A DNA stretch of 13,565 nucleotides from Candidatus Saccharibacteria bacterium UBA5145. Its GTDB lineage: Bacteria > Patescibacteriota > Saccharimonadia > Saccharimonadales > UBA4665. The notes beneath the pieces are model-generated. The model saw nothing but the letters and a program-made list of their open reading frames with translations. It searched no databases and was not told the origin of the DNA. Position numbers and translations under genes: made by a program. Of the stretch, positions 6,507-13,565 are shown piece by piece. Within the stretch, counting starts at the first letter, position 1, and each line of letters opens with the position of its first letter. The DNA is taken from positions 31,116 through 44,680 of the forward strand of contig DHXX01000011.1 in the NCBI GenBank assembly GCA_002413865.1, given 5' to 3'.

Positions 6507-9046
6507 TGAAAGTATCTGTCAATTGGATCAAGCAGTATTTGGACTTTGAATTGCCGCCGCTTGACGAGCTCGTCGAGGCGATTGGTGCCCAGCTCGGGGC
6601 GGTCGAAGAGGTCATCGACCTCGGGGCACGCTACCAAGGCATTGTGATCGTTAAAGTGGCCGAATGCCGCAAATTAGAAGACTCTGACCACCTCAATGTT
6701 TGCCTAGTTGACGATGGTGGCAAGACAGTTGGTGTCAATCGGGAACAAAGCGGCCTGATTCAAGTCGTCTGCGGGGCGCCGAACGTCCGCGTCGGTATGT
6801 TCGTGGCCTGGCTACCGCCGGGAACAACCGTACCGAGCACGCACGCCAAAGAGCCGTTGGTGCTCGAGGCTCGTACCCTGCGCGGTGTCGTTAGTAACGG
6901 TATGCTCGCCAGTGCCCGTGAGCTCGCCCTCGGCGATAGCCACGACGGCCTACTTGAACTGGACGGCGACCACCAACCGGGTGATGATTTTGCCAAAGTC
7001 TTCGGGTTAGACGACCACATCATTGATATCGAAAATAAAATGTTTACCCACCGACCCGACTGCTTTGGTCAGTTGGGGGTGGCGCGTGAGATTGCCGGTA
7101 TATTCGGGCACCAGTTCAACTCACCGGCCTGGTATACGCCTCAAGCGACAATTGCCTTGGCCGGCGCAGCGACCCTACCACTGGAAGTCCAGAACGAGAT
7201 TCCCGGCCTGGTGCCGCGGTTTACCGCTGTCGTCCTCGATAATATTCAGATCACGGCCAGTCCGGTCTGGCTACAAGTTGCCTTGGCTCGCATCGGCCTG
7301 CGTCCGATTAATAACATCGTTGACCTGACTAATTACCATATGTTCCTGACCGGTCAACCACTGCACGCTTATGACTACCATAAGGTCAAAGCCCTTAGCA
7401 ACGGCGAGACGGCCGTCTTGGTAGCGCGTAATCCGCGCGCCAGTGAGCGTTTGACGTTGCTCAATGGCAAAACGATTGATCCGCGCCAGGAGGCCATCGT
7501 GATCGCCACCGACCAAACGATTATCGGCCTCGGCGGGGTGATGGGCGGTGCCACCACGGAAGTCGACAGTGATACTACGGCGATCATCTTGGAGTGTGCT
7601 AGTTTCGACATGTACTCCATCCGTCGGAGCAGTATGGCCCACGGCATTTTCAGTGACGCCGTGACGCGCTTCAACAAAGGCCAGAGTCCGCTCCAAAACT
7701 TGGCGGTGTTGGCCGATATCGTGCGGGCGATCCAAGAATTAACAGCTGCCCGCCTAGCGAGCGCCTTAATTGACGACAATAACGTCGCCGCTGAAACCCA
7801 AGCCCGTAACGCGCTGTACCCACCGATACGTCTAACAAGCAGCTATATTAATGACCGCTTAGGGCTAGCGCTGGCGGCCGAAACCATGGCGACACTCCTC
7901 AAGAATGTCGAGTTTAGCGTTGACTACGACGAAACGTCATTGACGGTCAAGGCCCCTTTCTGGCGGACCGACATCGAGCTCCGCGAAGACATCGTCGAAG
8001 AAGTCGGCCGCTTGTACGGCTTTGACAAGTTGCCACTCGCACTACCGCTGCGGCCACTGACGCCGGCTTCACAAGATGACCTGCTCGAGCTCAAGCAAAC
8101 CGTCCGCACCGTCTTGAGCCAAGCCGGCGCCAACGAAATCCTGACGTACAGCTTCGTCCATGGCAAATTATTTGATAATGTCGGTCAAGACAAAGCCCTC
8201 GCTTTTAAGCTCGGTAACGCGCTGAGCCCTGATCTGCAGTATTACCGCTTAAGCCTGACGCCCAGTCTGCTCGATAAGATCCACCTCAATGTCAAGGCTG
8301 GCTATGACCAGTTTGGCGTCTTCGAAATCGGCAAAGCCCACACCCAAAGACACACCGACACGGAGTCGGGTTTACCGCTCGAACTCGACCGCCTGGCTTT
8401 CGTCTTCGCGGCCGATAAAAAAGCTCAGCGGAAGCACAGCGGCGCGGCCTACTACCAAGCTCAGACTTACCTCATGAATCTCCTAGTTGAGTTTGGCTTG
8501 GCCGCCAAGGTCAAAATCGTACCTCTCCAACCCGGCAACTATGACGAAGTGGCGACGGCTAATATCGCCTATTACGAACCGGCGCGCAGCGCGACCATTA
8601 TGATTGGTGACTCGGTGTTGGGAGAGATCGGCGAATACCGGTCAGGCGTTCGCAAAGCGCTCAAACTGCCCGATTTCTGCGCCGGCTTTGAGCTCGATTT
8701 GGCGGCACTGCTGGCTCACGGCCTCAAAAGTAAACAATACGTGCCCCTATCGCGCTTTCCGGACGTCAGTCAAGATATCTGCTTTAAGGTCGCCTCCGAG
8801 TTGACCTACGAAGAGTTGCGCGATTTTGTGGCTTCGGAGCTCGAGTCCAAAAAACCAGATAACGGTTTGCTTGACCTTGGCGCGCTTGATATTTACCAGC
8901 GCGACGATGACCTTGACCACAAACAAATCACTTTCCGGGTTAGCCTGACAAGTTACGAACGGACATTAACCGACAAAGAGGTCAGCGGCCTGCTGAACGA
9001 TCTAGCTGCTAGCGTCCAGCAAAAATTCAGCGCTGAAAGAATTTAA
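6506..9046 (+). CDS. pheT: Phenylalanyl-tRNA synthetase beta subunit
   Basis: The 846-residue beta subunit is slightly longer than the usual 790-830. Domains in order, approximate residues: N-terminal B1 with MKVSVNWIKQYLDFELP; EMAP-like tRNA-binding OB fold (about 42-152; EDSDHLNVC, VVCGAPNVRVG, GMLASARELAL); B3/B4 editing domain (about 233-398; IRPINNIVDLTNYHM-like segment and GLGGVMGG); B5 domain (about 437-511; WRTDIELREDIVEEVGRLYG); inactive class II core (about 518-715; EILTYSFVH); C-terminal FDX-ACB anticodon-binding domain (about 745-845; LSRFPDVSQDICF, ITFRVSL, ERTLTDKEV). All parts are present, so the enzyme should be functional and able to edit Tyr-tRNA-Phe. The ATG overlaps the pheS stop, and GAGG at 6494-6497 is a plausible ribosome site. 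The downstream DUF2207 gene starts one base after the stop. Confidence 0.98.
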   Translation: MKVSVNWIKQYLDFELPPLDELVEAIGAQLGAVEEVIDLGARYQGIVIVKVAECRKLEDSDHLNVCLVDDGGKTVGVNREQSGLIQVVCGAPNVRVGMFVAWLPPGTTVPSTHAKEPLVLEARTLRGVVSNGMLASARELALGDSHDGLLELDGDHQPGDDFAKVFGLDDHIIDIENKMFTHRPDCFGQLGVAREIAGIFGHQFNSPAWYTPQATIALAGAATLPLEVQNEIPGLVPRFTAVVLDNIQITASPVWLQVALARIGLRPINNIVDLTNYHMFLTGQPLHAYDYHKVKALSNGETAVLVARNPRASERLTLLNGKTIDPRQEAIVIATDQTIIGLGGVMGGATTEVDSDTTAIILECASFDMYSIRRSSMAHGIFSDAVTRFNKGQSPLQNLAVLADIVRAIQELTAARLASALIDDNNVAAETQARNALYPPIRLTSSYINDRLGLALAAETMATLLKNVEFSVDYDETSLTVKAPFWRTDIELREDIVEEVGRLYGFDKLPLALPLRPLTPASQDDLLELKQTVRTVLSQAGANEILTYSFVHGKLFDNVGQDKALAFKLGNALSPDLQYYRLSLTPSLLDKIHLNVKAGYDQFGVFEIGKAHTQRHTDTESGLPLELDRLAFVFAADKKAQRKHSGAAYYQAQTYLMNLLVEFGLAAKVKIVPLQPGNYDEVATANIAYYEPARSATIMIGDSVLGEIGEYRSGVRKALKLPDFCAGFELDLAALLAHGLKSKQYVPLSRFPDVSQDICFKVASELTYEELRDFVASELESKKPDNGLLDLGALDIYQRDDDLDHKQITFRVSLTSYERTLTDKEVSGLLNDLAASVQQKFSAERI

Positions 9047-9047
9047 C

Positions 9048-11429
9048 TTGCGGCGACTGATAAGCCTTATCAGCCTCCTAGCCCTTTTAGGTAGCTGGGG
9101 TGCGGTGACGCTACCCGGCCGGGCCAGCGCCGACGTCAACGATTTTGCGATCACTAGATTCACGGCCGACGAAACGCTGTCCAACCGCTACCCTCAAGGT
9201 TCATTACGCGTCAGGGAGACTATCGATGTCCGATTTGCCGGTCAAAATCACGGTATCTTGCGGGCAATTCCAATGGCTTATAGGGGACATTCGTCGTATA
9301 TCCGCGACATTCATGTATCATCACCTAGCAGTGCTCCGGCATATTTTTCGACTTATGTTTCGAATCATAATAAAATGGTCCGGATTGGCGATGCTCAACG
9401 GACGGTGACCGGGCCGCAGCAATATATTATCGAATATTCGGTCGATAATGTCGTGACGTTTTATGCCAATCACGACGAGCTACATTGGTATGTCAACGGC
9501 GACCAATGGAATCAACCGACCAGTGACGTACAGCTTACACTGCATCTGCCAGATGGGGTGAAGCTGAGCAACCAACAGCCAGTTTGCTATGTCGGCGCGA
9601 CCGGGTCGACGACGCAAAACTGCAGCATTTCAATAGCCGGGAAGACTCTAATCGCCAGTGCCTCTGCGCTCGGGCCAAACCAAACGCTCACTACAGTTAC
9701 GGGTTTCCAAAAAGGCTATTTTCACCCCGCACCAGTCAACGCCGGCGTCAACAACTTCACGATTACGAACCTTGTGTCGGACGAAACGCTGTCTAACCGC
9801 GACCCCCAAGGCTTGTTGACTATCAAAGAGACCATCGACGTTAACTTTGCCGGTCAAAATCACGGTATTTTACGGGCCATCCCCGAGACATATAATGGTA
9901 ATTCGTTGCAGTTGCGCGTCATTAAAGTATCATCGCCAAGTGGTGCTCCGGCGCAGTTTACTACAGACGAAGCAAATGGCAACAAGGTATTGCGGATTGG
10001 CGACGCTAAACGAACGGTGACCGGGCCACAGCAATACATTATCGAATATTCCGTCGCGAACGTTATGACGTTTTATACCAATCATGACGAGTTTTATTGG
10101 AACGTCAACGGCGACCAATGGGCCCAACCGACAAGTCGAACGCAATTAGTACTACATTTTCCGAGTGCCGCACGGTTGAGCAATGATCAACCCGTCTGTT
10201 TTGCTGGCAGTAACGGGTCAAAGGCTCATAATTGCAATATCACAACGACGGGGGATACTATGACTGCCAGCGCCGTCGGCCTCGGCCCAAGGCAAACCCT
10301 TACCACTGTAATGGGCTTTAAACCAGGCTATTTTCACCCCGAAACGATGGCTGATAAAATTTCTAACGTTCTGCGGTCGGCCGCAGAGTTTCTCGTCATG
10401 CCGTTTATCGTAGGTGGTTTGGGTTTATTTTTGTGGTATCGCCTGGGGCGTGATGCTAAAGGCTCGGGCATGATTATTCCTCAGTATGACTCACCGGACG
10501 CTCTGACGCCGATAGAAGTGGCGACGATACTGAAGTATAAAACCGATAGTCGGGGCATCACGGCGACAATTATTGATTTGGCTATCCGACATTACTTAAA
10601 AATTATCGAAACCAAAAAGCCCCGTCGGTTTATGACCGATAAACTGACTTACGTGGTCGAGATAGCCAAAACTGATTTGTCCAGTCTAGATCAGCACGAA
10701 AAAGCAATCCTACGCTTGCTTTTTTCCTCCAGCGGTATAAGTGTTGGCGCGCAACTGGATGTAACGGCCGCCAAACATTCGTTTTTGCCCACGGCCCAGA
10801 TCATTCGCGAAATTGTTCAAGATCGGCTAAAAAAAGCTGGATATTTTCGAGATATTAAGTTTGGTTTCGTTCCCCAAGCCCTAATTTGGGCGGGATATAT
10901 TATTGTAGTGATCGCTACTGCTTGGTTACATCTCGGCAGTTCACTCTACTTAGGAACACTACTGGCCGGTTTAATTTTGTGGCGGGTCCTTAAGGTCCAG
11001 CCCGGCCGTACCGCCAAAGGCGTGGCTGCCAAAGAGTATATCGCAGGGCTGAAATTGTATCTCGAGGTAGCAGAAGCCAAACGCCTTACAAAGGTACAAA
11101 GTCCGGACGCAGCTTACGCGGCGAATAGCAGCGCTCCACAGAAGACGGTTGAGCTATTCGAAAAACTATTGCCATATGCAATTGTATTGAAGGTTGAAAA
11201 CGGGTGGGCTAAGCAGTTTGAGGCGATATACACTGAGTCACCCGGCTGGTACCAAGGTAATTGGGCGGCCTTCAATGTGGTAATTCTGACTAGCAGCTTA
11301 GGCAGCGGTTTCCAAGGCAGTCTTAACAGTGCGTTTACGACCCCGACGGGCTCGAGTAGTAGTGGTTTCTCGGGTGGCGGCGGCTTCTCCGGTGGCGGCG
11401 GTGGTGGTGGCGGTGGTGGTGGCTGGTAG
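9048..11429 (+). CDS. DUF2207 membrane protein with duplicated ectodomain
   Basis: The 793-residue protein starts at TTG 9048, one base after pheT; this start gives a proper signal peptide (RR, then a hydrophobic core, cleavage likely after ASA at 26-28). Two tandem copies of the DUF2207 N-terminal domain follow, residues 30-227 and 234-431. They align without gaps at a 204-residue offset and are about two-thirds identical by hand count. Shared blocks are DETLSNR, FAGQNHGILRAIP and VTGPQQYIIEYSV, plus two cysteines per copy (C180/C192, C384/C396), a possible disulfide. A membrane helix (about 448-464) leads into the family hallmark WYRLGRDAKG and the cytosolic YDSPDALTPIEVA region. Two more helices (about 609-626 and 629-647) and a C-terminal domain follow, ending in a Gly/Ser tail of ten glycines and Trp. 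DUF2207 proteins are widespread and of unknown function. One ectodomain is usual; two is odd. Confidence 0.93.
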   Translation: MRRLISLISLLALLGSWGAVTLPGRASADVNDFAITRFTADETLSNRYPQGSLRVRETIDVRFAGQNHGILRAIPMAYRGHSSYIRDIHVSSPSSAPAYFSTYVSNHNKMVRIGDAQRTVTGPQQYIIEYSVDNVVTFYANHDELHWYVNGDQWNQPTSDVQLTLHLPDGVKLSNQQPVCYVGATGSTTQNCSISIAGKTLIASASALGPNQTLTTVTGFQKGYFHPAPVNAGVNNFTITNLVSDETLSNRDPQGLLTIKETIDVNFAGQNHGILRAIPETYNGNSLQLRVIKVSSPSGAPAQFTTDEANGNKVLRIGDAKRTVTGPQQYIIEYSVANVMTFYTNHDEFYWNVNGDQWAQPTSRTQLVLHFPSAARLSNDQPVCFAGSNGSKAHNCNITTTGDTMTASAVGLGPRQTLTTVMGFKPGYFHPETMADKISNVLRSAAEFLVMPFIVGGLGLFLWYRLGRDAKGSGMIIPQYDSPDALTPIEVATILKYKTDSRGITATIIDLAIRHYLKIIETKKPRRFMTDKLTYVVEIAKTDLSSLDQHEKAILRLLFSSSGISVGAQLDVTAAKHSFLPTAQIIREIVQDRLKKAGYFRDIKFGFVPQALIWAGYIIVVIATAWLHLGSSLYLGTLLAGLILWRVLKVQPGRTAKGVAAKEYIAGLKLYLEVAEAKRLTKVQSPDAAYAANSSAPQKTVELFEKLLPYAIVLKVENGWAKQFEAIYTESPGWYQGNWAAFNVVILTSSLGSGFQGSLNSAFTTPTGSSSSGFSGGGGFSGGGGGGGGGGGW
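9135..10340 (+). repeat. Tandem intragenic duplication, about 612-bp period
   Basis: Copy 1 (about 9135-9728) and copy 2 (about 9747-10340) of the DUF2207 ectodomain coding sequence lie in direct orientation at a 612-base offset. Long nearly identical nucleotide islands remain, e.g. around 9171/9783 (GACGAAACGCTGTC), 9238/9850 (CCGGTCAAAATCACGGTAT) and 9405/10017 (GTGACCGGGCC then CAGCAATA). Other parts differ in many bases, so the duplication is not brand-new, or islands are held by selection or gene conversion. Confidence 0.9.
11362..11428 (+). repeat. Low-complexity GGT/GGC run coding the Gly-rich tail
   Basis: The end of the DUF2207 gene is a run of GGT, GGC and TCC/TCG codons including two adjacent 18-base units (GGTTTCTC... 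and GGCTTCTC..., both encoding GFSGGG) and a final GGTGG-rich stretch coding ten consecutive glycines. The run is prone to slippage and creates spurious Val/Ala-rich ORFs in other frames, which confuses the start of the next gene. Confidence 0.85.
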
Positions 11430-11478
11430 CACAGTCTGGCTGGGCAGTTTTGAAGTCGTCTACCGCCTGGCGCCGCAG

Positions 11479-12132
11479 ATGGTCGTCTTCAGTCATGGTT
11501 TTGGCGTCGAACGGACCGCCCGGGGTATGTTCAGTGCCATTGTCGCCAATTTACCGGCTGGCTATGGCTACGCCCTGTTTGATTATTATGATTTTAGAGA
11601 CGATGAAATCGAGGTGACGACTTTTGCCGATCAGCAGGCGCGGTTGCTGGCTGTAATCGATTGGGTGCGGCAACAAACGGGGGTGTCGACGCTCAGCCTT
11701 GTCGGCCACTCGATGGGCTGCGTCATCGCCTCGTTGGCCAAACCGGCGGCGCTGGACCACGTCATTTTTCTGGCCCCGCCGTTGCAGATTGGCGCCCGGA
11801 CGCGGCGCTACTTTACCGCCAAGCCCGGTGCCCGCCAAGACGGCGATAGCTGGGTGGTACCCCGCAGCGACGGCAGCGTCAGCCGTTTTCCCGAAAAGCT
11901 GTTTGATGAAATCGAGGCCGTCGACTCGGCCAAGGCTTTGCTGGCCTACGCCGCGTCCCAACCGCTCGTTGTCATCGCCGCCGGTGCCGACCAGCTGCTC
12001 CAAGCCGAGGATCAATCGGTCTTGCGGTCAGCGGCCATCACCCGCTTAGTGGTGGCTGGTGCCGACCATAACTTTAGCGGTCCGGCGCGCCAACCTCTAA
12101 TTGATTTGGTTCGCCAGCAGCTGCTAAGTTAA
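11479..12132 (+). CDS. Alpha/beta hydrolase, serine esterase/lipase-like
   Basis: From ATG 11479 the protein has 217 residues and begins with the strand MVVFSHGFGV, whose HGFG supplies the oxyanion hole. The nucleophile elbow is LVGHSMGC (S78 from this start), the acid is in VIAAGADQLL (D171) and the histidine is in GADHNFSG (H197), so the Ser-Asp-His triad is complete. It has no signal peptide, hence cytoplasmic. Substrate unknown. Start is uncertain: the frame is open upstream through the Gly-rich end of the preceding gene. GTG 11419 (11-base overlap, 237 residues) would add VWLGSFEVVYRLAPQ-like residues that could form a real first strand, while longer versions are just shadows of the glycine codons. 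It lies 49 bases after the DUF2207 stop and nine bases before the ABC gene, and is probably cotranscribed with the upstream genes. Confidence 0.85.
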   Translation: MVVFSHGFGVERTARGMFSAIVANLPAGYGYALFDYYDFRDDEIEVTTFADQQARLLAVIDWVRQQTGVSTLSLVGHSMGCVIASLAKPAALDHVIFLAPPLQIGARTRRYFTAKPGARQDGDSWVVPRSDGSVSRFPEKLFDEIEAVDSAKALLAYAASQPLVVIAAGADQLLQAEDQSVLRSAAITRLVVAGADHNFSGPARQPLIDLVRQQLLS

Positions 12133-12141
12133 ACTACGGTA
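12130..12141 (+). promoter_or_regulatory. Candidate internal promoter before the ABC exporter gene
   Basis: TAAACT at 12130-12135 (sharing TAA with the hydrolase stop) is followed by ACGGTA and then ATG 12142. Box and six-base spacing match those before rmuC and yajQ. TTGGTT at 12106-12111 is a possible -35 with an 18-base spacer. No Shine-Dalgarno is seen, so the ABC gene may have its own leaderless transcript besides operon read-through. Confidence 0.4.
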
Positions 12142-13565
12142 ATGAAAGACATCTGGCGGATTATTAAATTTACCGGTGAACTGTGGCGTTACTACGTCGC
12201 GGTGAGTTTGTTTACGATTCTTCTAGCCGGCATGAGCCAGCTCCAGCCGCTGTTTACGAAAGGCGCGGTCGACCAGGTCGCCAAACTGCTACAGGGCGGC
12301 CACGCCGACGTCAAACTAGTTGCGATATTTGCGGCCGCCATATTTTTGACAGATTTTGGGCAGACAATCTTCAGCAACATCGCCGGCTTTATCGGCGACG
12401 TCTTGAGCGCTAAGATCCAGCGCCGGATGAGCGAACGCTACTTCGAACACCTCCTCAAGCTGCCGCAACAGTATTTCGACACCGAGCTAACGGGTACGAT
12501 CATCAACCGCATGTCGCGCGGGATTGGTCAGATTACCAACTTCATCAATACGCTAAGTAATACCTTTTTGCAGTTCATTTTCAGTACGGTCTTTTCGCTG
12601 CTCATCGTATTCCATTATTCGTGGCAAGTCGGCCTGATGCTGCTCACGCTGTACCCCATATTTGTCTATTTGACGACGCGGACCAGTCAGCGCTGGCGGG
12701 GTTATCAAAAAACCATCAATCACGAACAAGACGTCGCCAGCGGGCGTTTCGCCGAAGCGATCGGTCAAATCAAAGTCGTCAAAAGTTATTTGCAAGAAAA
12801 GCGCGAGCTGGTGATCTTCGGCAGCCACTTTGCCACCGCGGTCGATACCACTTACCCGCAGAGCCGCTACTGGCATCGCCAAGACGTTCTTAGGCGGATC
12901 GTTTTGAACCTGATTTTCTTTGCTATCTATGCCTATATCTTCATCGAGACGGCCCGCGGCGCTTACACCCTGGGGACGATGGTTTTGCTCATCTCGTACG
13001 CTCAGCTGATTCGCATTCCGATTTTTAGTATTAGTTTCCTAGTCGATCAAGCCCAACGGGCGCTGTCCAACACTCGCGATTACTTTGAGGCGATGGATGT
13101 CGAGCCGGCCATCACAGATGCCCAGAGGGCGCCGATTTTGACCGTCGAGCACGGTGCTGTCATTTTTAAGGACGTCGAATTTGCCTACGACCGGACCGCG
13201 TCAGTGTTGAAGGGCGTCAGCTTTGAGTTGCCGGCCGGCAGCAAGACCGCCTTGGTCGGCGAGAGCGGGGAAGGCAAGACGACCATAACGAGCTTGTTGC
13301 TGCGTCTTTATGAGCTAAATGCCGGGGCGATCTTGATCGACGGCCAGAGTATCAGCGCCGTTACCCAGGCCAGCCTCCGGCGCAACGTGGCCGTCGTTTT
13401 CCAGGAACCGGCTTTGTTCAGCGGTACCGTGCGCGAAAACATCGCCTACGCCAATCCGCTAGCCAGCGAAGCCGAGGTGATGGCCGCCGCCAAAGCCGCC
13501 AATGCCCACCAGTTTATTATGAAGTTCGAAAAAGGCTATGACAGTGAGATCGGCGAACGCGGCCT
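12142..13565 (+). CDS. ABC exporter (fused membrane and ATPase domains), 3'-partial
   Basis: ATG 12142 opens a frame that runs off the right edge after 474 codons. Residues 1-310 form an ABC type-1 exporter membrane domain with six predicted helices (about 19-38, 57-80, 143-157, 162-179, 255-270, 278-295) and the typical QQYFDTELTGTIINRMSRG coupling-helix region (109-127) and FAEAIGQIKVVKSY (203-216). The nucleotide-binding domain starts near 335, with A-loop Y349 (FAYD), Walker A GESGEGKTT (373-381, K379) and Q-loop Q421 (VFQEPALFSGTVRENIAYAN). The sequence ends at EIGERG, just before the expected LSGGQ signature, so signature, Walker B and H-loop lie outside the window. It is probably an MsbA/multidrug-type half-transporter for lipid, peptide or drug; substrate not deducible. 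It follows the hydrolase by nine bases. Confidence 0.95.
   Translation, partial: MKDIWRIIKFTGELWRYYVAVSLFTILLAGMSQLQPLFTKGAVDQVAKLLQGGHADVKLVAIFAAAIFLTDFGQTIFSNIAGFIGDVLSAKIQRRMSERYFEHLLKLPQQYFDTELTGTIINRMSRGIGQITNFINTLSNTFLQFIFSTVFSLLIVFHYSWQVGLMLLTLYPIFVYLTTRTSQRWRGYQKTINHEQDVASGRFAEAIGQIKVVKSYLQEKRELVIFGSHFATAVDTTYPQSRYWHRQDVLRRIVLNLIFFAIYAYIFIETARGAYTLGTMVLLISYAQLIRIPIFSISFLVDQAQRALSNTRDYFEAMDVEPAITDAQRAPILTVEHGAVIFKDVEFAYDRTASVLKGVSFELPAGSKTALVGESGEGKTTITSLLLRLYELNAGAILIDGQSISAVTQASLRRNVAVVFQEPALFSGTVRENIAYANPLASEAEVMAAAKAANAHQFIMKFEKGYDSEIGERG

Noticed and set aside
9585..10235. CRISPR-like or transposon-derived repeats in the DUF2207 gene
   Set aside because: The two copies are direct, codon-in-phase protein-domain repeats without gaps, terminal inverted repeats or spacer structure.
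11329..11478. N-terminal membrane anchor on the alpha/beta hydrolase
   Set aside because: The apparent Val/Ala-rich segment up to 11429 is an out-of-frame reading of the DUF2207 glycine codons, not an independent hydrophobic leader.

Overview
This is a bacterial chromosome segment with dense coding, short intergenic gaps and no mobile elements, tRNA, rRNA or CRISPR arrays. Most genes favour G/C-ending codons and use the standard stop set (TAA, TAG and TGA all end recognisable full-length proteins). The gene mix (rmuC, yajQ, a GH63/mannosylglycerate-hydrolase-like enzyme, pheS-pheT, a DUF2207 protein and an ABC exporter) and the very short 5' leaders suggest a small-genome lineage, possibly Patescibacteria/Saccharibacteria. 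That placement is an impression from protein sequence, not a proven assignment.

Left part (1-2824, + strand): a polytopic membrane protein enters from the left edge. It is interrupted by an in-frame TGA at 1452-1454, after which the same frame continues for 44 codons encoding a convincing last membrane helix. Its final TAG is the first three bases of a 46-bp heptanucleotide tandem repeat. RmuC, a membrane-anchored nuclease-fold protein, follows from its own promoter.

Middle part (2920-5296, - strand): three genes read leftward. They are a glycoside hydrolase of the MGH1/GH63 type, a YajQ (DUF520) protein and, furthest right, an unrecognised 139-residue ORF with atypical arginine codons. The hydrolase's longest start overlaps a promoter-like element, so the second ATG (4239) is probably the real start.

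Right part (5454-13565, + strand): a gene string. pheS and pheT overlap by one base and encode both subunits of phenylalanyl-tRNA synthetase. One base after pheT a TTG-started, secreted/membrane DUF2207 protein begins; its extracytoplasmic domain is duplicated in tandem (about 204 residues per copy, gap-free). Its glycine-rich tail runs up to an alpha/beta hydrolase, and an ABC exporter gene runs off the right edge. Housekeeping translation genes thus sit directly upstream of three genes for envelope or small-molecule functions.

The most interesting signals are the TGA-interrupted membrane gene, the recurring TAWACT box exactly six bases before ATG in three genes (rmuC, yajQ, ABC exporter), which would make transcripts start at or next to the start codon, and the duplicated DUF2207 ectodomain. 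I see no clearly new multi-gene system.
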